From positions 1-64,000 of the forward strand of contig NZ_PCGR01000003.1 in assembly GCF_002798305.1 (NCBI RefSeq): DNA of 64,000 bases. The letters run 5' to 3'. Below, one piece after another: positions 20,386-29,597 of the stretch (positions within the stretch are counted from its first letter, which is position 1; every line of letters begins with the position of its first letter). The DNA comes from Chryseomicrobium excrementi (GTDB taxonomy: Bacteria > Bacillota > Bacilli > Bacillales_A > Planococcaceae). The notes below the pieces were generated by a model that was given only the letters and a program-made list of their open reading frames with translations, made no database searches and was not told where the DNA came from. The translations under genes were made by a program, and so were the position numbers.

Positions 20386-21270
20386 ATGAGTGTCGAGAGA
20401 ATTTGGGAACGTACAATAGAATTTATTATGAATGAAGCGTTATGGATTTCCATCGGAACAGCACTTTTAAAGATCTTATTGATTTTAGTGCTCATGGCGA
20501 TTGTAGTGAAGATTGGAAAGTCTGCAATTGAACGCGTGATGATCCTTCGGTCGAAGACGCCGATTGGTTATACGGAACGCAGACAAAATACACTGATCAA
20601 GCTGTTGCAAAACGGTTTGACGTATCTCGTCTACTTCGCGGGTATCCTTGCTATTTTGTCTACAGTCAACATCAATGTAGCCGGTCTTCTTGCAGGGGCA
20701 GGGATTGCCGGTCTCGCTATTGGTTTTGGAGCACAGAGTTTAGTAAAAGACATCATCACTGGCTTCTTCATTATTTTTGAAGATCAGTTTGCGGTAGGAG
20801 ATACTGTGATGATCAATCAATCGAACGGAACTGTACAAGAAATCGGGTTACGGACGACGAAAATCAAGACCTATACAGGAGAACTTCATATCATTCCAAA
20901 CGGAAATATTTCAGAAGTCATCAACTATTCCATTTTCAACTCGTTGATTATGGTCGATATTTCGGTAGCGTATGAATCGAACGTGGATGAAGTGGAACGT
21001 TTGATCAATGAATTCCTAGATACATCTGAAGAAAGATACCCAGAGCTTGTGAGACGCCCAGATTTATTAGGCGTACAAAACCTGGGACCATCCGAAGTGG
21101 TGATGCGAATTGCTGCGGAGACACTTCCAATGAACCACTTCAAAGTAGGACGTCTCTTACGCCGAGATATCAAAACGTTCTTAGATGAGCACGATATCGA
21201 GATCCCATATCAGAAGATGGTGGTGTTCGAACAGAAAGCAGGAGGAGGCAAAACGAGTGCAGGCCAATAA
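20386..21270 (+). CDS. small-conductance mechanosensitive channel (MscS family)
   Basis: 294-aa MscS-type channel that releases solutes on osmotic downshock. Three transmembrane helices are predicted (about 20-42, 66-88, 92-115). The pore-lining third is glycine/alanine rich (AGLLAGAGIAGLAIGFGAQS), followed by FIIFEDQFAVGDTV, the cytoplasmic beta domain and a C-terminal alpha/beta domain. It resembles YkuT. AAAGGAGG lies 8 nt before the ATG. It is divergent from yyaC and overlaps the next gene by 14 nt. Confidence 0.93.
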   Translation: MSVERIWERTIEFIMNEALWISIGTALLKILLILVLMAIVVKIGKSAIERVMILRSKTPIGYTERRQNTLIKLLQNGLTYLVYFAGILAILSTVNINVAGLLAGAGIAGLAIGFGAQSLVKDIITGFFIIFEDQFAVGDTVMINQSNGTVQEIGLRTTKIKTYTGELHIIPNGNISEVINYSIFNSLIMVDISVAYESNVDEVERLINEFLDTSEERYPELVRRPDLLGVQNLGPSEVVMRIAAETLPMNHFKVGRLLRRDIKTFLDEHDIEIPYQKMVVFEQKAGGGKTSAGQ

Positions 21271-21460
21271 AGAATTTCATTTACATGATGTGGTCGAAAT
21301 GAAGAAACAGCATCCGTGTGGAACAAATGCGTGGAAGGTTATCCGTGTAGGTGCCGACATCCGAATTAAGTGCGAAGGTTGTGGACATAGCGTCATGATT
21401 CCCCGCCGTGAATTTGAAAAGAAGATGAAGAAGGTCCTCGTCCATCACGAGGAACAATAG
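21257..21460 (+). CDS. yyzM: DUF951 family protein (YyzM-like)
   Basis: 67-aa protein with the DUF951 signature FHLHDVVEMKKQHPCG, then IRIKCEGCGHSVMIPR, a CxxC pair suggesting a small metal-binding knuckle. I place the start at GTG 21257, which has AGGAGG 8-9 nt upstream inside the mscS 3' end. The longer frame from 21185 only extends into mscS. The gene sits between mscS and ychF, its normal neighbourhood. Function unknown; probably nucleic-acid related. Confidence 0.85.
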   Translation: MQANKEFHLHDVVEMKKQHPCGTNAWKVIRVGADIRIKCEGCGHSVMIPRREFEKKMKKVLVHHEEQ

Positions 21461-21486
21461 ACAGGGGCCGCAATGCCCTTTATAAT
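21458..21486 (+). promoter_or_regulatory. ychF promoter
   Basis: -35 TAGACA (21458-21463), 17-nt spacer, -10 TATAAT (21481-21486), 34 nt before the ychF start codon. The -35 overlaps the yyzM stop codon. Confidence 0.65.
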
Positions 21487-21519
21487 TAATAGGTTGAAAC
21501 AAGAAAGGTAGGAGAACCC

Positions 21520-22620
21520 ATGGCTTTAACAGCTGGTATTGTTGGTTTACCGAACGTAGGAAAATCGACGTTATTCAATGCAATTACAAAAGCAGGGGCA
21601 CTAGCAGCAAACTATCCGTTCGCAACGATTGATCCGAACGTAGGAATTGTTGAAGTACCTGATGCTCGTTTAGATAAATTAACAGAGATGGTGGAACCAA
21701 AAAAGACAGTTCCGACTGCATTTGAGTTTACAGATATCGCAGGTATCGTAGAAGGCGCTTCTAAAGGAGAAGGACTTGGAAATAAATTCCTTTCTCATAT
21801 CCGTGAAGTAGATGCCATCTGTCAGGTTGTTCGTTGTTTCGTGGATGAGAATGTCACTCACGTTTCAGGGAAAGTCGATCCGATTGCAGATATCGAAGTC
21901 ATCAACTTAGAGCTGATCTTGGCAGACTTAGAGAGCGTCGACAAGCGCTTGCAACGTGTTGGAAAGATGGCGAAGCAAAAAGACAAAGAAGCCATGGTGG
22001 AACAACCAGTTCTTGAAAAGTTGAAAGAAGCATTTGAAGCAGGTCAGTCGGCTCGTTCCGTGGATCTTTCAGACGACGAGAAGAAGGTCATCAAAGGTCT
22101 TCACTTATTGACAATTAAACCGATGCTTTATGTAGCTAACGTTTCTGAAGACGATATTATGGACGGCGGCTCAAATGAGTACGTAGAAAAAGTTCGTGAG
22201 TTTGCAGCGGCTGAAGGTGCAGAAGTTATTGTGATCTGTGCGAAGATTGAAGAAGAGATGGCAGCTCTTGAAGACGACGAGAAAGCGATGTTCTTAGAAG
22301 AACTAGGCATTGAAGAGTCCGGTCTTGACCAAATGATCAAAGCTTCTTATAGCTTACTTGGTCTAGCTACTTACTTCACTGCAGGTGTTCAAGAAGTTCG
22401 TGCATGGACATTCCGTAAAGGGATGAAGGCTCCGCAGTGTGCTGGCGTTATCCATTCAGACTTCGAGCGTGGCTTTATCCGCGCAGAGACGGTTGCTTAT
22501 GACGATCTAGTAGAAGCAGGATCGATGCCTGCAGCGAAAGAAGCAGGGAAAGTTCGTTCTGAGGGTAAAGAGTATGTCGTGCAAGACGGCGACGTTATGT
22601 TGTTCCGTTTTAACGTATAA
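21520..22620 (+). CDS. ychF: redox-regulated ATPase YchF
   Basis: Obg-family P-loop protein that binds ribosomes. G1 is GLPNVGKST at 8-16, switch [11 protein letters not shown] near 69-77. The usual NKxD specificity motif is replaced by NVSED, the feature that lets YchF hydrolyse ATP rather than GTP. A coiled-coil helical insert is followed by a C-terminal TGS domain ending [10 protein letters not shown]. 366 aa, full length. AGGAG precedes the ATG, and the gene has its own promoter and terminator. Confidence 0.97.
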   Translation: MALTAGIVGLPNVGKSTLFNAITKAGALAANYPFATIDPNVGIVEVPDARLDKLTEMVEPKKTVPTAFEFTDIAGIVEGASKGEGLGNKFLSHIREVDAICQVVRCFVDENVTHVSGKVDPIADIEVINLELILADLESVDKRLQRVGKMAKQKDKEAMVEQPVLEKLKEAFEAGQSARSVDLSDDEKKVIKGLHLLTIKPMLYVANVSEDDIMDGGSNEYVEKVREFAAAEGAEVIVICAKIEEEMAALEDDEKAMFLEELGIEESGLDQMIKASYSLLGLATYFTAGVQEVRAWTFRKGMKAPQCAGVIHSDFERGFIRAETVAYDDLVEAGSMPAAKEAGKVRSEGKEYVVQDGDVMLFRFNV

Positions 22621-22626
22621 TCCTAC

Positions 22627-22667
22627 AAAGAGTTTCTGAGACATCATGTCTTGGAGGCTCTTTTTTT
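22627..22667 (+). terminator. ychF terminator
   Basis: Hairpin with AAAGAG/CTCTTT at the base and AGACAT/ATGTCT at the tip, ending in seven T; begins a few nt after the stop codon. Confidence 0.85.
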
Positions 22668-22683
22668 GATGAAGGGTAGAAGT

Positions 22684-22812
22684 TATTCCACAGAAGCACT
22701 TTTTCCTAGGGAGCGTCCAGGAGCCTCCTCGTCGTACCCAAAGCTGCGCTTTACTCCTGCGGGGTCTCCTGAATCACTCTGATTCCTCAGGAAAAAGCAC
22801 TTCTGTTCCATA
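22684..22812. repeat. long palindromic repeat element, copy 2
   Basis: 129-bp imperfect palindrome filling the ychF-rpsF gap. The outer ~26-bp arms (22684-22709 and 22787-22812) share ACAGAAG and CTTTTTCCT when one is complemented. The interior has CTCCTCGTCG and CTGCGGGGTCTC, the reverse complement of the core of the copy at 11973-12074, while the arms are unrelated to that copy's arms. No ORF or T tract explains it. The remaining ~140 nt before rpsF hold its promoter and leader. Confidence 0.8.
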
Positions 22813-22847
22813 GCTTCCTACCTGCTGCCACAACCTTCAATTATCCA

Positions 22848-22876
22848 TTGCATTCCACTTGCCAATATGATACAAT
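22848..22876 (+). promoter_or_regulatory. rpsF-ssb-rpsR promoter
   Basis: -35 TTGCAT (22848-22853), 17-nt spacer, -10 TACAAT (22871-22876), about 80 nt before rpsF. Confidence 0.6.
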
Positions 22877-22955
22877 TCATTGATGTGAGTAATACAATTA
22901 CTTACTCCTTGCCGGCCTTAAAACCGGCCAAAGACCATAGGGAGGTGCAGAATAG
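22877..22955 (+). promoter_or_regulatory. structured rpsF leader, possible S6:S18 control element
   Basis: The 79-nt leader can form a small hairpin (GTAAT/ATTAC) and a GC-rich one (GCCGG, CCGGC around CTTAAAA), followed by the ribosome site GGGAGGTG. Many bacteria control this operon through an S6:S18-binding leader; placement and a CCGGCC stem fit that idea, but I cannot confirm the specific binding motif. Confidence 0.4.
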
Positions 22956-23246
22956 ATGAGACAGTACGAATTAATGTACATTATCCAGCCAGCAATCGAA
23001 GATGAGGCGAAGAAAGCTCTAGTTGAGCGTTTCAACGAAATCCTTACTTCTAACGGCGCTGAGATCATCGAATCAAAAGAGTGGGGCAAACGCCGCTTAG
23101 CTTATGAAATCAACGACTTGCGTGAAGGTTTCTACCAAATCGTTAAAGTAAATGCAGATTCTAAAGCAATCGATGAGTATACACGTCTTGCTAACATCAA
23201 TGAAGACATTATCCGTCACATTGCTGTTCGCGTTGACGAGAAATAA
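22956..23246 (+). CDS. rpsF: 30S ribosomal protein S6
   Basis: 96-aa S6 starting [21 protein letters not shown], with [21 protein letters not shown] and a C-terminus [11 protein letters not shown]6 binds S18 on the small-subunit platform. First gene of the conserved rpsF-ssb-rpsR operon, with GGGAGGTG upstream of the ATG and 36 nt to ssb. Confidence 0.97.
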   Translation: MRQYELMYIIQPAIEDEAKKALVERFNEILTSNGAEIIESKEWGKRRLAYEINDLREGFYQIVKVNADSKAIDEYTRLANINEDIIRHIAVRVDEK

Positions 23247-23282
23247 GAATTCAACGATCGCTGACGAGGGAGGTTTGTAAGC

Positions 23283-23795
23283 ATGATTAACCGAGTTGTA
23301 TTAGTAGGCAGACTGACGAAAGATCCGGAGCTGCGTTACACACCGAATGGCATTGCAGTGGCACGATTTACTCTTGCAGTGAACCGTACTTTCTCTAGCC
23401 AATCAGGAGAACGTGAAGCAGATTTCATTAACTGTGTTGTTTGGCGCAAACAAGCTGAAAACACGGCAAACTTCCTGAAAAAAGGAAGCCTTGCAGGTGT
23501 AGAAGGCCGTATTCAAACAGGAAGCTATGAAGGACAAGACGGCAAGCGCGTCTATACGACAGAGGTTGTTGCAGATAGCGTGCAGTTCTTAGAACCGCGC
23601 AATGCATCTGGTGGTGGCGATCGCGGCCAAGCGGCTCCTTACGGAAACGCACCGCAATCCAATAACTACAACAACAATTCCAATCAGTATGGTTCAAACC
23701 AACCATCGAATCAGCAAAATTATACCCGTATGGACGATGACCCATTTGCAAGCAGCGGGCCGATTGAAGTTTCTGACGACGATCTACCGTTCTAA
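23283..23795 (+). CDS. ssb: single-stranded DNA-binding protein
   Basis: OB-fold single-strand-binding protein of replication and repair. Residues 1-105 form the OB domain ([41 protein letters not shown]). They are followed by a Gly/Asn/Gln-rich disordered linker (about 108-155) and the acidic interaction tip DDDLPF. 170 aa. GGGAGG precedes the ATG. Its place between rpsF and rpsR is conserved. Confidence 0.97.
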   Translation: MINRVVLVGRLTKDPELRYTPNGIAVARFTLAVNRTFSSQSGEREADFINCVVWRKQAENTANFLKKGSLAGVEGRIQTGSYEGQDGKRVYTTEVVADSVQFLEPRNASGGGDRGQAAPYGNAPQSNNYNNNSNQYGSNQPSNQQNYTRMDDDPFASSGPIEVSDDDLPF

Positions 23796-23845
23796 AATGC
23801 GCATCTCGTGCGGTTTACTTGATAACGAAAAAGGAGGCAACCAAT

Positions 23846-24082
23846 ATGGCACCACGTCGCGGAGGCAAACGACGCCGTAAAGTTTGTTACTTCACTAGCA
23901 ACAACATCACTCACATCGACTACAAAGATGTAGATTTGTTGAAAAAATTCGTGTCTGAGCGTGGAAAAATTCTTCCACGTCGTGTGACAGGAACTAGTGC
24001 GAAGTACCAACGCAAACTTACACGTGCGATCAAAGTATCTCGTATCATGGCTTTATTACCATTCACAGCTGAAGAGAGATAA
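23846..24082 (+). CDS. rpsR: 30S ribosomal protein S18
   Basis: 78-aa S18, [19 protein letters not shown] at the N-terminus and [14 protein letters not shown] at the C-terminus. I use the ATG at 23846, with AAAGGAGG 8 nt upstream; an in-frame start at 23819 lies before that site and is not conserved. The Cys in RRKVCYF is a lone remnant of the zinc-type motif. Last gene of the operon. Confidence 0.97.
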   Translation: MAPRRGGKRRRKVCYFTSNNITHIDYKDVDLLKKFVSERGKILPRRVTGTSAKYQRKLTRAIKVSRIMALLPFTAEER

Positions 24083-24097
24083 GATCAAACATTTAGG

Positions 24098-24131
24098 GAC
24101 ACACAGAAGATTTCTTCTGTGTGTCTTTTTT
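24098..24131 (+). terminator. rpsF-ssb-rpsR operon terminator
   Basis: Thirteen-bp stem GACACACAGAAGA/TCTTCTGTGTGTC with a 2-3-nt loop, followed by six T. Confidence 0.92.
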
Positions 24132-24166
24132 GCATCCAGCCGCCAAGATAGATTGTTCCTAGAGTG

Positions 24167-24194
24167 TTCAAAGCGTTTCCTGCTTCAGTATGAT
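24167..24194 (+). promoter_or_regulatory. candidate yybS-gdpP promoter
   Basis: -35-like TTCAAA (24167-24172), 16-nt spacer, -10 TATGAT (24189-24194), between the rpsR terminator and yybS. Weak -35, so tentative. Confidence 0.4.
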
Positions 24195-24231
24195 AAAATA
24201 ATAGGGATATCTTGAAAGAAGGAAGGTTCCT

Positions 24232-25170
24232 ATGCAACAAGAAAAATCACTATGGCTTCATGGTTTGAGCACATTCGCTATCACTAGCTTGCTGCTCCTC
24301 ATTGCCGTGTATCTGCCTATACTTTCGCTAGTGGGCCTCTTACTGGCAGTCGTTCCGATCGCCTGGTTCCGCGCCAAGTATTCACGAAGCAATGCTATTT
24401 TTGTAGCCATTTTAGCGCTACTTGCATCTATTTTATTAGGAGGCTACTTAGGGTTACTGGTAGCCCTCGTTACATTACCCGTGGGCTTCATGATTGGAGA
24501 CGGCTTGTCTCGTCGTCAGTCCAAAGTCTATATTTTAATCTCTACAGCCATTACGTTAATGATCACCTCGCTGCTGCAGGTCTTGCTTGCCAAATGGTTA
24601 TACGGCATTAACTTGATTGAGCAGATGATGGAAGAAATCCGTCAAAGCTATGCACGAGTAGGAGACGTCATGGAAAGCGTCGACCAGCTGCCGAACAATT
24701 TTAACGAAATCGTCAACACGAGCTTAGAAGCCTTTTCGCTCGCCTTGCCGGGCTATTTTATTGTCGCGATGTTTCTCTTGGCATGGGCTTATGTAGCGGT
24801 CGCGCTGCCACTTGTACGCAAGTTGAAAGTACCGGTGCCACGCTTTACAGCATTCCGTCATTTTCAGTTGCCCCGAGTAGTGATATGGTATTATTTAATC
24901 GTATCGCTTCTATCTATACTGGGTACATTTGAAGCAGGTTCGTTCGGAGACATGATTGTCATCAATGCTGTATTTGTCTTCCGCGCTATGCTGTTTTTAC
25001 AAGGGATTTCCTTGATTCACTTTTATTTTCACCATCAAGGATGGCCAAAGTGGGGAGCGATTGCTACGACGATCGTGGCGCTGCCGTTCTATTCACTCGT
25101 CGTCATTCTCGGTGTTATTGACCTAGGGTTCCGTTTGCGAGCATTTATAGCCGCCAGTCCAAAAAAGTAA
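24232..25170 (+). CDS. yybS: YybS family membrane protein (DUF2232)
   Basis: 312-aa integral membrane protein with about eight hydrophobic segments (for example SLLLLIAVYLPILSLVGLLL and FSLALPGYFIVAMFLLAWAY). DUF2232/YybS proteins nearly always lie directly upstream of gdpP; their function is unknown, and the fold resembles energy-coupling-factor S components. GAAGGAAGG precedes the ATG. gdpP follows after 12 nt. Confidence 0.85.
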   Translation: MQQEKSLWLHGLSTFAITSLLLLIAVYLPILSLVGLLLAVVPIAWFRAKYSRSNAIFVAILALLASILLGGYLGLLVALVTLPVGFMIGDGLSRRQSKVYILISTAITLMITSLLQVLLAKWLYGINLIEQMMEEIRQSYARVGDVMESVDQLPNNFNEIVNTSLEAFSLALPGYFIVAMFLLAWAYVAVALPLVRKLKVPVPRFTAFRHFQLPRVVIWYYLIVSLLSILGTFEAGSFGDMIVINAVFVFRAMLFLQGISLIHFYFHHQGWPKWGAIATTIVALPFYSLVVILGVIDLGFRLRAFIAASPKK

Positions 25171-25182
25171 GGAGTTGATAGC

Positions 25183-27159
25183 ATGGCCACCTTTTTCCGA
25201 AAACGACCGATGCGCTATAGTATCATTTTGTTTGCGGTCCTAGGCGTTGTCGCGACGATTATTCTCGTGTCGCAATCGATTTGGATCGGCGTGCTTTTCG
25301 GACTCCTCGTAGCTGTCATCACAGGCTATGCATGGGCTACGGAAAACCGCGTCTATCAAGAGACTGAAAAACATATAGAAACGATGTCGTACCGGCTGAA
25401 GAAAGTCGGGGAAGAAGCACTCCTCGAGATGCCGATTGGGATTGTCTTATTGAATGACCAACAGATCATTGAATGGGCCAACCCGTACATGACCAAACAA
25501 ATGCCACAAGAAAGTCTGATTGGTATGGACGTTCACGAACTGTCTGACCAGATTCCACAGGTATTAAATTCAGATGAAATCAATGACATGACTATCGAGA
25601 TGGGAGACAGCAGTTACAAGGTGTTTTACAAACCGGAAGAGAAGCTGTTGTACTTCTTCGATGTTACCGAACAAGTAGAAATCGAGACGCTCTATTATGG
25701 AGATCGTACCGTTATTGGAATTCTGTTCATCGATAACTACGATGAAATCACACAAGGGATGGACGACCAGGTGCGTGGGCAGCTGAACAGCTTGATCACT
25801 TCAACCGTCAACCACTGGGGTGCCGAGTATGGAATCTTTGTAAAACGTGTGGCATCCGACCGTTTTATTGCGGTACTGAATGAATCCATCTTACTGACGC
25901 TTGAAAAGACGAAGTTCAGCATTTTGGATGAAATCCGTGATGTCACGGCAACATTCGGTCACGGCGTTACGCTCAGTGCCGGAGTCGGGACGTCGTCTAC
26001 GTCGCTTGTGGAGCTTGGAGAATTAGCTCAGTCCAGTCTAGACCTCGTTTTAGGACGAGGAGGGGACCAGGTCGCTATCAAGCAAGCTGATGGCAAAGTG
26101 AAGTTCTACGGAGGGAAAACCAATCCTGTAGAGAAACGGACGCGTGTCCGTGCTCGCGTTATCTCGCACGCACTGCGTGACTTGATCCAAGACAGCGACC
26201 AAGTGCTTGTCATGGGTCACCGCTTACCGGATATGGATTCCATAGGTGCCGCAGTCGGAGTCCGTAAGATGGCGGAGATGAACAAAGTGGACGGCTTCGT
26301 CGTCGTTGACTTCCAAGAGCTCGATAAGAGCGTGTTGCGTTTGATGCATGAAATCAAACAGAACGAGTCGTTGTACTCGCGTTTCATCACACCGGAAGAA
26401 GCGTTGAACCGTATGACGGACAAAACGTTACTTGTCGTCGTGGATACCCACAAGCCGAGTCTTGTGATTGATGACCGTCTGCTACAGCGTGCAGAGAAGG
26501 TCGTTGTCATCGACCATCACCGCCGCGGAGAAGAGTTTATTGATAACACATTACTCGTCTATCTCGAGCCGTATGCATCGTCTACAGCGGAGCTCGTGAC
26601 CGAACTGATTGAATACCAACCGAAACACGACAAGCTCACGATGCTCGAAGCGACGTCGATGCTTGCCGGCATCACAGTAGACACGAAGAGCTTTACTCTT
26701 CGCACCGGAGCCCGGACGTTTGATGCGGCTTCGTATCTTCGTACAAACGGGGCTGATACCGTCCTCGTTCAGAGCTTATTGAAAGAAGACCTGGATACGT
26801 ACGTAGAACGCGCGAAAATCATCCAGTCTGTAGAGTTCTACCAAGAAGGCATTGCCATCGCGCATGCTCCTGAAGACGCTGTCTACAACCAGATCTTACT
26901 GGCACAGACAGCCGATATTTTACTCACGATGAACAACGTACGCGCTTCCTTCGTCATTGGACGCCGTGATGAATCCAAAGTGGGCATCAGTGCTCGTTCT
27001 CTTGGAGACGTCAACGTCCAGCTGGTGATGGAGGCCTTAGGAGGCGGCGGTCACTTGACCAACGCGGCCACACTGCTTGAGAACGTATCCGTAGCGGATG
27101 CTATCGAGCAAGTGAAACAAAGTATTGACCAAGCAACGCAAGGAGGAACCGACCAATGA
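25183..27159 (+). CDS. gdpP: cyclic-di-AMP phosphodiesterase GdpP
   Basis: Membrane-bound enzyme degrading the second messenger c-di-AMP. Two N-terminal transmembrane helices (about 10-60), a PAS domain (about 85-165), a degenerate GGDEF domain (about 175-305), then DHH and DHHA1 phosphodiesterase domains. Metal-binding motifs are [11 protein letters not shown] near 344, VVVDTHKPS and DHHRRGEEF near 443, with [13 protein letters not shown] near 620. 658 aa, full length. c-di-AMP governs potassium and cell-wall homeostasis. It overlaps rplI by 4 nt. Confidence 0.96.
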   Translation: MATFFRKRPMRYSIILFAVLGVVATIILVSQSIWIGVLFGLLVAVITGYAWATENRVYQETEKHIETMSYRLKKVGEEALLEMPIGIVLLNDQQIIEWANPYMTKQMPQESLIGMDVHELSDQIPQVLNSDEINDMTIEMGDSSYKVFYKPEEKLLYFFDVTEQVEIETLYYGDRTVIGILFIDNYDEITQGMDDQVRGQLNSLITSTVNHWGAEYGIFVKRVASDRFIAVLNESILLTLEKTKFSILDEIRDVTATFGHGVTLSAGVGTSSTSLVELGELAQSSLDLVLGRGGDQVAIKQADGKVKFYGGKTNPVEKRTRVRARVISHALRDLIQDSDQVLVMGHRLPDMDSIGAAVGVRKMAEMNKVDGFVVVDFQELDKSVLRLMHEIKQNESLYSRFITPEEALNRMTDKTLLVVVDTHKPSLVIDDRLLQRAEKVVVIDHHRRGEEFIDNTLLVYLEPYASSTAELVTELIEYQPKHDKLTMLEATSMLAGITVDTKSFTLRTGARTFDAASYLRTNGADTVLVQSLLKEDLDTYVERAKIIQSVEFYQEGIAIAHAPEDAVYNQILLAQTADILLTMNNVRASFVIGRRDESKVGISARSLGDVNVQLVMEALGGGGHLTNAATLLENVSVADAIEQVKQSIDQATQGGTDQ

Positions 27160-27602
27160 AAGTCGTATTTTTAAAAGATGTTAAAGGTAAAGGAAAAAAA
27201 GGCGAAATCAAAAACGTAGCAGATGGCTATGCACATAATTTCTTGATCAAGAACGGGTATGCTGTAGAAGCAACGGCTTCTGCGCTTTCTGCAGTAGAAG
27301 GTCAAAAAAAGCTGACAGAAAAACAAGCCGCTCAAGAGCTTGCAGATGCGAAAGCATTGAAAGAGAAATTAGAAGCTGTGACTGTAGAGTTGAAAGCAAA
27401 ATCAGGAGCTGACGGCCGTCTATTCGGTTCTGTCACAACGAAACAAGTCGCGACTGCACTTGAAAAAGTACACGGCATGAAAATCGACAAACGCAAGATG
27501 GAGCTTGACGATGCTATCCGCACACTAGGCTACACAAACGTACCCGTGAAATTGCACCACGACGTGACGGCAACACTTAAAGTACACGTAACGGAAGAGT
27601 AA
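27156..27602 (+). CDS. rplI: 50S ribosomal protein L9
   Basis: 148-aa L9: N-terminal domain [20 protein letters not shown] through [19 protein letters not shown], a long connecting helix, and a C-terminal domain with [13 protein letters not shown]. Starts in the gdpP stop region (ATGA) behind AAGGAGG. dnaB starts 12 nt after it. Confidence 0.97.
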   Translation: MKVVFLKDVKGKGKKGEIKNVADGYAHNFLIKNGYAVEATASALSAVEGQKKLTEKQAAQELADAKALKEKLEAVTVELKAKSGADGRLFGSVTTKQVATALEKVHGMKIDKRKMELDDAIRTLGYTNVPVKLHHDVTATLKVHVTEE

Positions 27603-27614
27603 GGAGCGAATAAG

Positions 27615-28973
27615 ATGAGCGAGCCGTTCATGGACAGAGTACCCCCTCATAATCACGAAGCTGAACAATCGGTGATCGGCGCCATCTTTTTAGAGCCCCA
27701 AGCGCTGATCACAGCGGCCGAAGTCCTCGTTCCTGAGGATTTCTACCGTACGGCCCATCAGCGGATCTTCCACACGATGATCCGTCTCAGTGACCAAGGA
27801 AAGGCGATTGACGTCGTCACGGTCACGGAAGAGCTGTCTGCGAAGAAGGAATTAGAAGACGTCGGAGGCATCGCGTATTTAAGTGAGCTTGCCAACGCCG
27901 TTCCAACTGCAGCCAATATCGTCTACTATGCGCGTATCGTGGAAGAGAAGGCGCTCCTGCGTCGTTTGATTCGTGTAGCGACGAGCATCGTAGAAGACGG
28001 CTTCACACGTGAAGATGAAGTAGCAGCCGTGCTGTCTGAAGCAGAGAAGAAAATGATGGACGTCTCCAGCCGAAAGAATGCGGGAGACTTTAAAAATATT
28101 AAAGATGTCTTAGTCGAAACGTATGACAATATCGAGCAGCTGCACTCGCGTAAAGGAGATATCACTGGGGTTCCAACAGGGTTCCGGGACCTCGACCGTA
28201 TCACAGCTGGCTTCCAGCGCAATGATTTGATCATCGTAGCTGCCCGACCTTCTGTAGGTAAGACCGCCTTCGCACTGAACGTTGCACAAAATGTTGCCAC
28301 GAAGACCGACGAGAACGTGGCCATCTTCAGTCTAGAGATGGGTGCGGAGCAGCTGGTAATGCGTATGCTGTGTGCGGAAGGCAATATCGACGCGCAAGTG
28401 CTTCGTACCGGTGCTTTAACGAATGAGGACTGGAAGAAGCTGACGATGGCGATGGGAAGCCTGTCAAACGCAGGGATTTTCATTGATGATACGCCGGGTA
28501 TTCGGGTGACCGAGATTCGTGCGAAGTGTCGTCGTCTGAAGCAGGAATACGGTCTTGGAATGATCTTGATCGATTACTTGCAGCTTATTCAGGGGTCTGG
28601 AGGAAAAGGAGAGAACCGTCAGCAAGAAGTATCGGAAATCTCCCGTTCTTTGAAAGCCCTCGCTCGTGAACTGCAAGTACCGGTCATTGCCTTGTCTCAG
28701 CTCTCTCGTGGAGTAGAGCAACGGCAAGACAAGCGCCCGATGATGTCCGATTTACGTGAATCGGGATCGATTGAGCAGGATGCCGATATTGTGTCGTTCC
28801 TATACCGGGAAGACTACTATGACAAAGAGACAGAGAATCAGAATATGATTGAGATCATCATTGCGAAGCAGCGGAATGGCCCAACAGGTACGGTGACGCT
28901 CGCGTTCGTAAAAGAGTTCAACAAGTTCGTCAATATTGACTGGAGCCAGCATTCGGCTCCGCCCGCCTCCTAG
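27615..28973 (+). CDS. dnaB: replicative DNA helicase (DnaB family; DnaC in Bacillus)
   Basis: Hexameric RecA-fold helicase that unwinds the fork. The N-terminal DnaB domain (VPPHNHEAEQSVIGAIF) is followed by a linker and the ATPase domain, with Walker A ARPSVGKTA near 207-215, Walker B MILIDYLQL near 316-324, and a conserved SDLRESGSIEQDADIVSFLYR near the end. 452 aa. The stop codon lies in the loop of its own terminator. Confidence 0.97.
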   Translation: MSEPFMDRVPPHNHEAEQSVIGAIFLEPQALITAAEVLVPEDFYRTAHQRIFHTMIRLSDQGKAIDVVTVTEELSAKKELEDVGGIAYLSELANAVPTAANIVYYARIVEEKALLRRLIRVATSIVEDGFTREDEVAAVLSEAEKKMMDVSSRKNAGDFKNIKDVLVETYDNIEQLHSRKGDITGVPTGFRDLDRITAGFQRNDLIIVAARPSVGKTAFALNVAQNVATKTDENVAIFSLEMGAEQLVMRMLCAEGNIDAQVLRTGALTNEDWKKLTMAMGSLSNAGIFIDDTPGIRVTEIRAKCRRLKQEYGLGMILIDYLQLIQGSGGKGENRQQEVSEISRSLKALARELQVPVIALSQLSRGVEQRQDKRPMMSDLRESGSIEQDADIVSFLYREDYYDKETENQNMIEIIIAKQRNGPTGTVTLAFVKEFNKFVNIDWSQHSAPPAS

Positions 28974-28988
28974 ACGGAGGCTTTTTTT
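28965..28988 (+). terminator. dnaB terminator overlapping the stop codon
   Basis: GCCTCC (28965-28970) and GGAGGC (28976-28981) flank the TAG stop codon in the loop, followed by seven T. Confidence 0.88.
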
Positions 28989-29041
28989 GTAACTTTTATG
29001 CGTATCAGCCGTATAACAAGAAACAAGAAGGAGTGAATGCA

Positions 29042-29416
29042 ATGAAAGGGTTGGCAGGTTGTCTTATTACCGTCGTCGTCGTGATCATTTTAGGTATCAT
29101 TGGAATCTTTGCATTTTTTACTATCTCACCTCGGGAAGGCATCGAAGAAGGCTATCTCTCCAGCGTCATTAGCACCTCGCCAGATGGCAAATGGGTAATT
29201 GAAGTGAGGGAACCTGGCGGTGGTGAGCCATTTAAGGTGTATTACGGAACGATTAACGAGGAAGTAGAGACTATGAGCATGATCTACCTTCCAGTCGAAG
29301 AGTATGAGACTCCATCAGCAGACATTGAATGGAAAGAAGACAATGTAGCAGATATTATTATGTTAGATGAAGACCAGGAAGCGAGACGGGTCACACTCAC
29401 AGTGGGAGAAGAATAG
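29042..29416 (+). CDS. membrane-anchored hypothetical protein
   Basis: 124 aa: one N-terminal transmembrane helix (CLITVVVVIILGIIGIFAFF, about 7-26), then an extracytoplasmic domain with SPDGKWVIEVREPGGGEPFKV and ADIEWKEDNVADIIM, a strand-rich layout like DUF5412-type proteins. I cannot assign a family firmly. The ATG at 29042 has AAGGAG 8 nt upstream; a GTG at 29033 overlaps that site. It stands alone between dnaB and purA, with no visible partner. Confidence 0.7.
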   Translation: MKGLAGCLITVVVVIILGIIGIFAFFTISPREGIEEGYLSSVISTSPDGKWVIEVREPGGGEPFKVYYGTINEEVETMSMIYLPVEEYETPSADIEWKEDNVADIIMLDEDQEARRVTLTVGEE

Positions 29417-29465
29417 TACCAAATCCTGCATAAATATGAGAATTCAATAAAGAATAAGTGTCTAA

Positions 29466-29508
29466 ACACGAACATTAGATATTCGAAATATTAAGATGTT
29501 CGTTTTTT
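29466..29508 (+). promoter_or_regulatory. inverted repeat upstream of purA: PurBox pair and/or terminator
   Basis: ACGAACAT and ATGTTCGT are inverted around ATATTCGAAATAT, followed by six T. The two CGAAC-centred halves resemble the paired PurBoxes bound by PurR upstream of Bacillus purA. The hairpin plus T tract could equally terminate the preceding gene. It ends 13 nt before the purA -35. Confidence 0.5.
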
Positions 29509-29521
29509 ATCTGATTTTCGG

Positions 29522-29550
29522 TTGACGTGGACGCCATACGCTGATACACT
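29522..29550 (+). promoter_or_regulatory. purA promoter
   Basis: -35 TTGACG (29522-29527), 17-nt spacer, -10 TACACT (29545-29550), 48 nt before the purA start codon. Confidence 0.7.
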
Positions 29551-29597
29551 AATACTGTTTGAAATAGGACACACAGTGTCTAGCGGAGGTGCTGATC

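Noticed and set aside
27926-28483. 185-aa frame antisense to the DnaB helicase gene
   Set aside because: Serine-rich complement of a conserved gene; no ribosome site.
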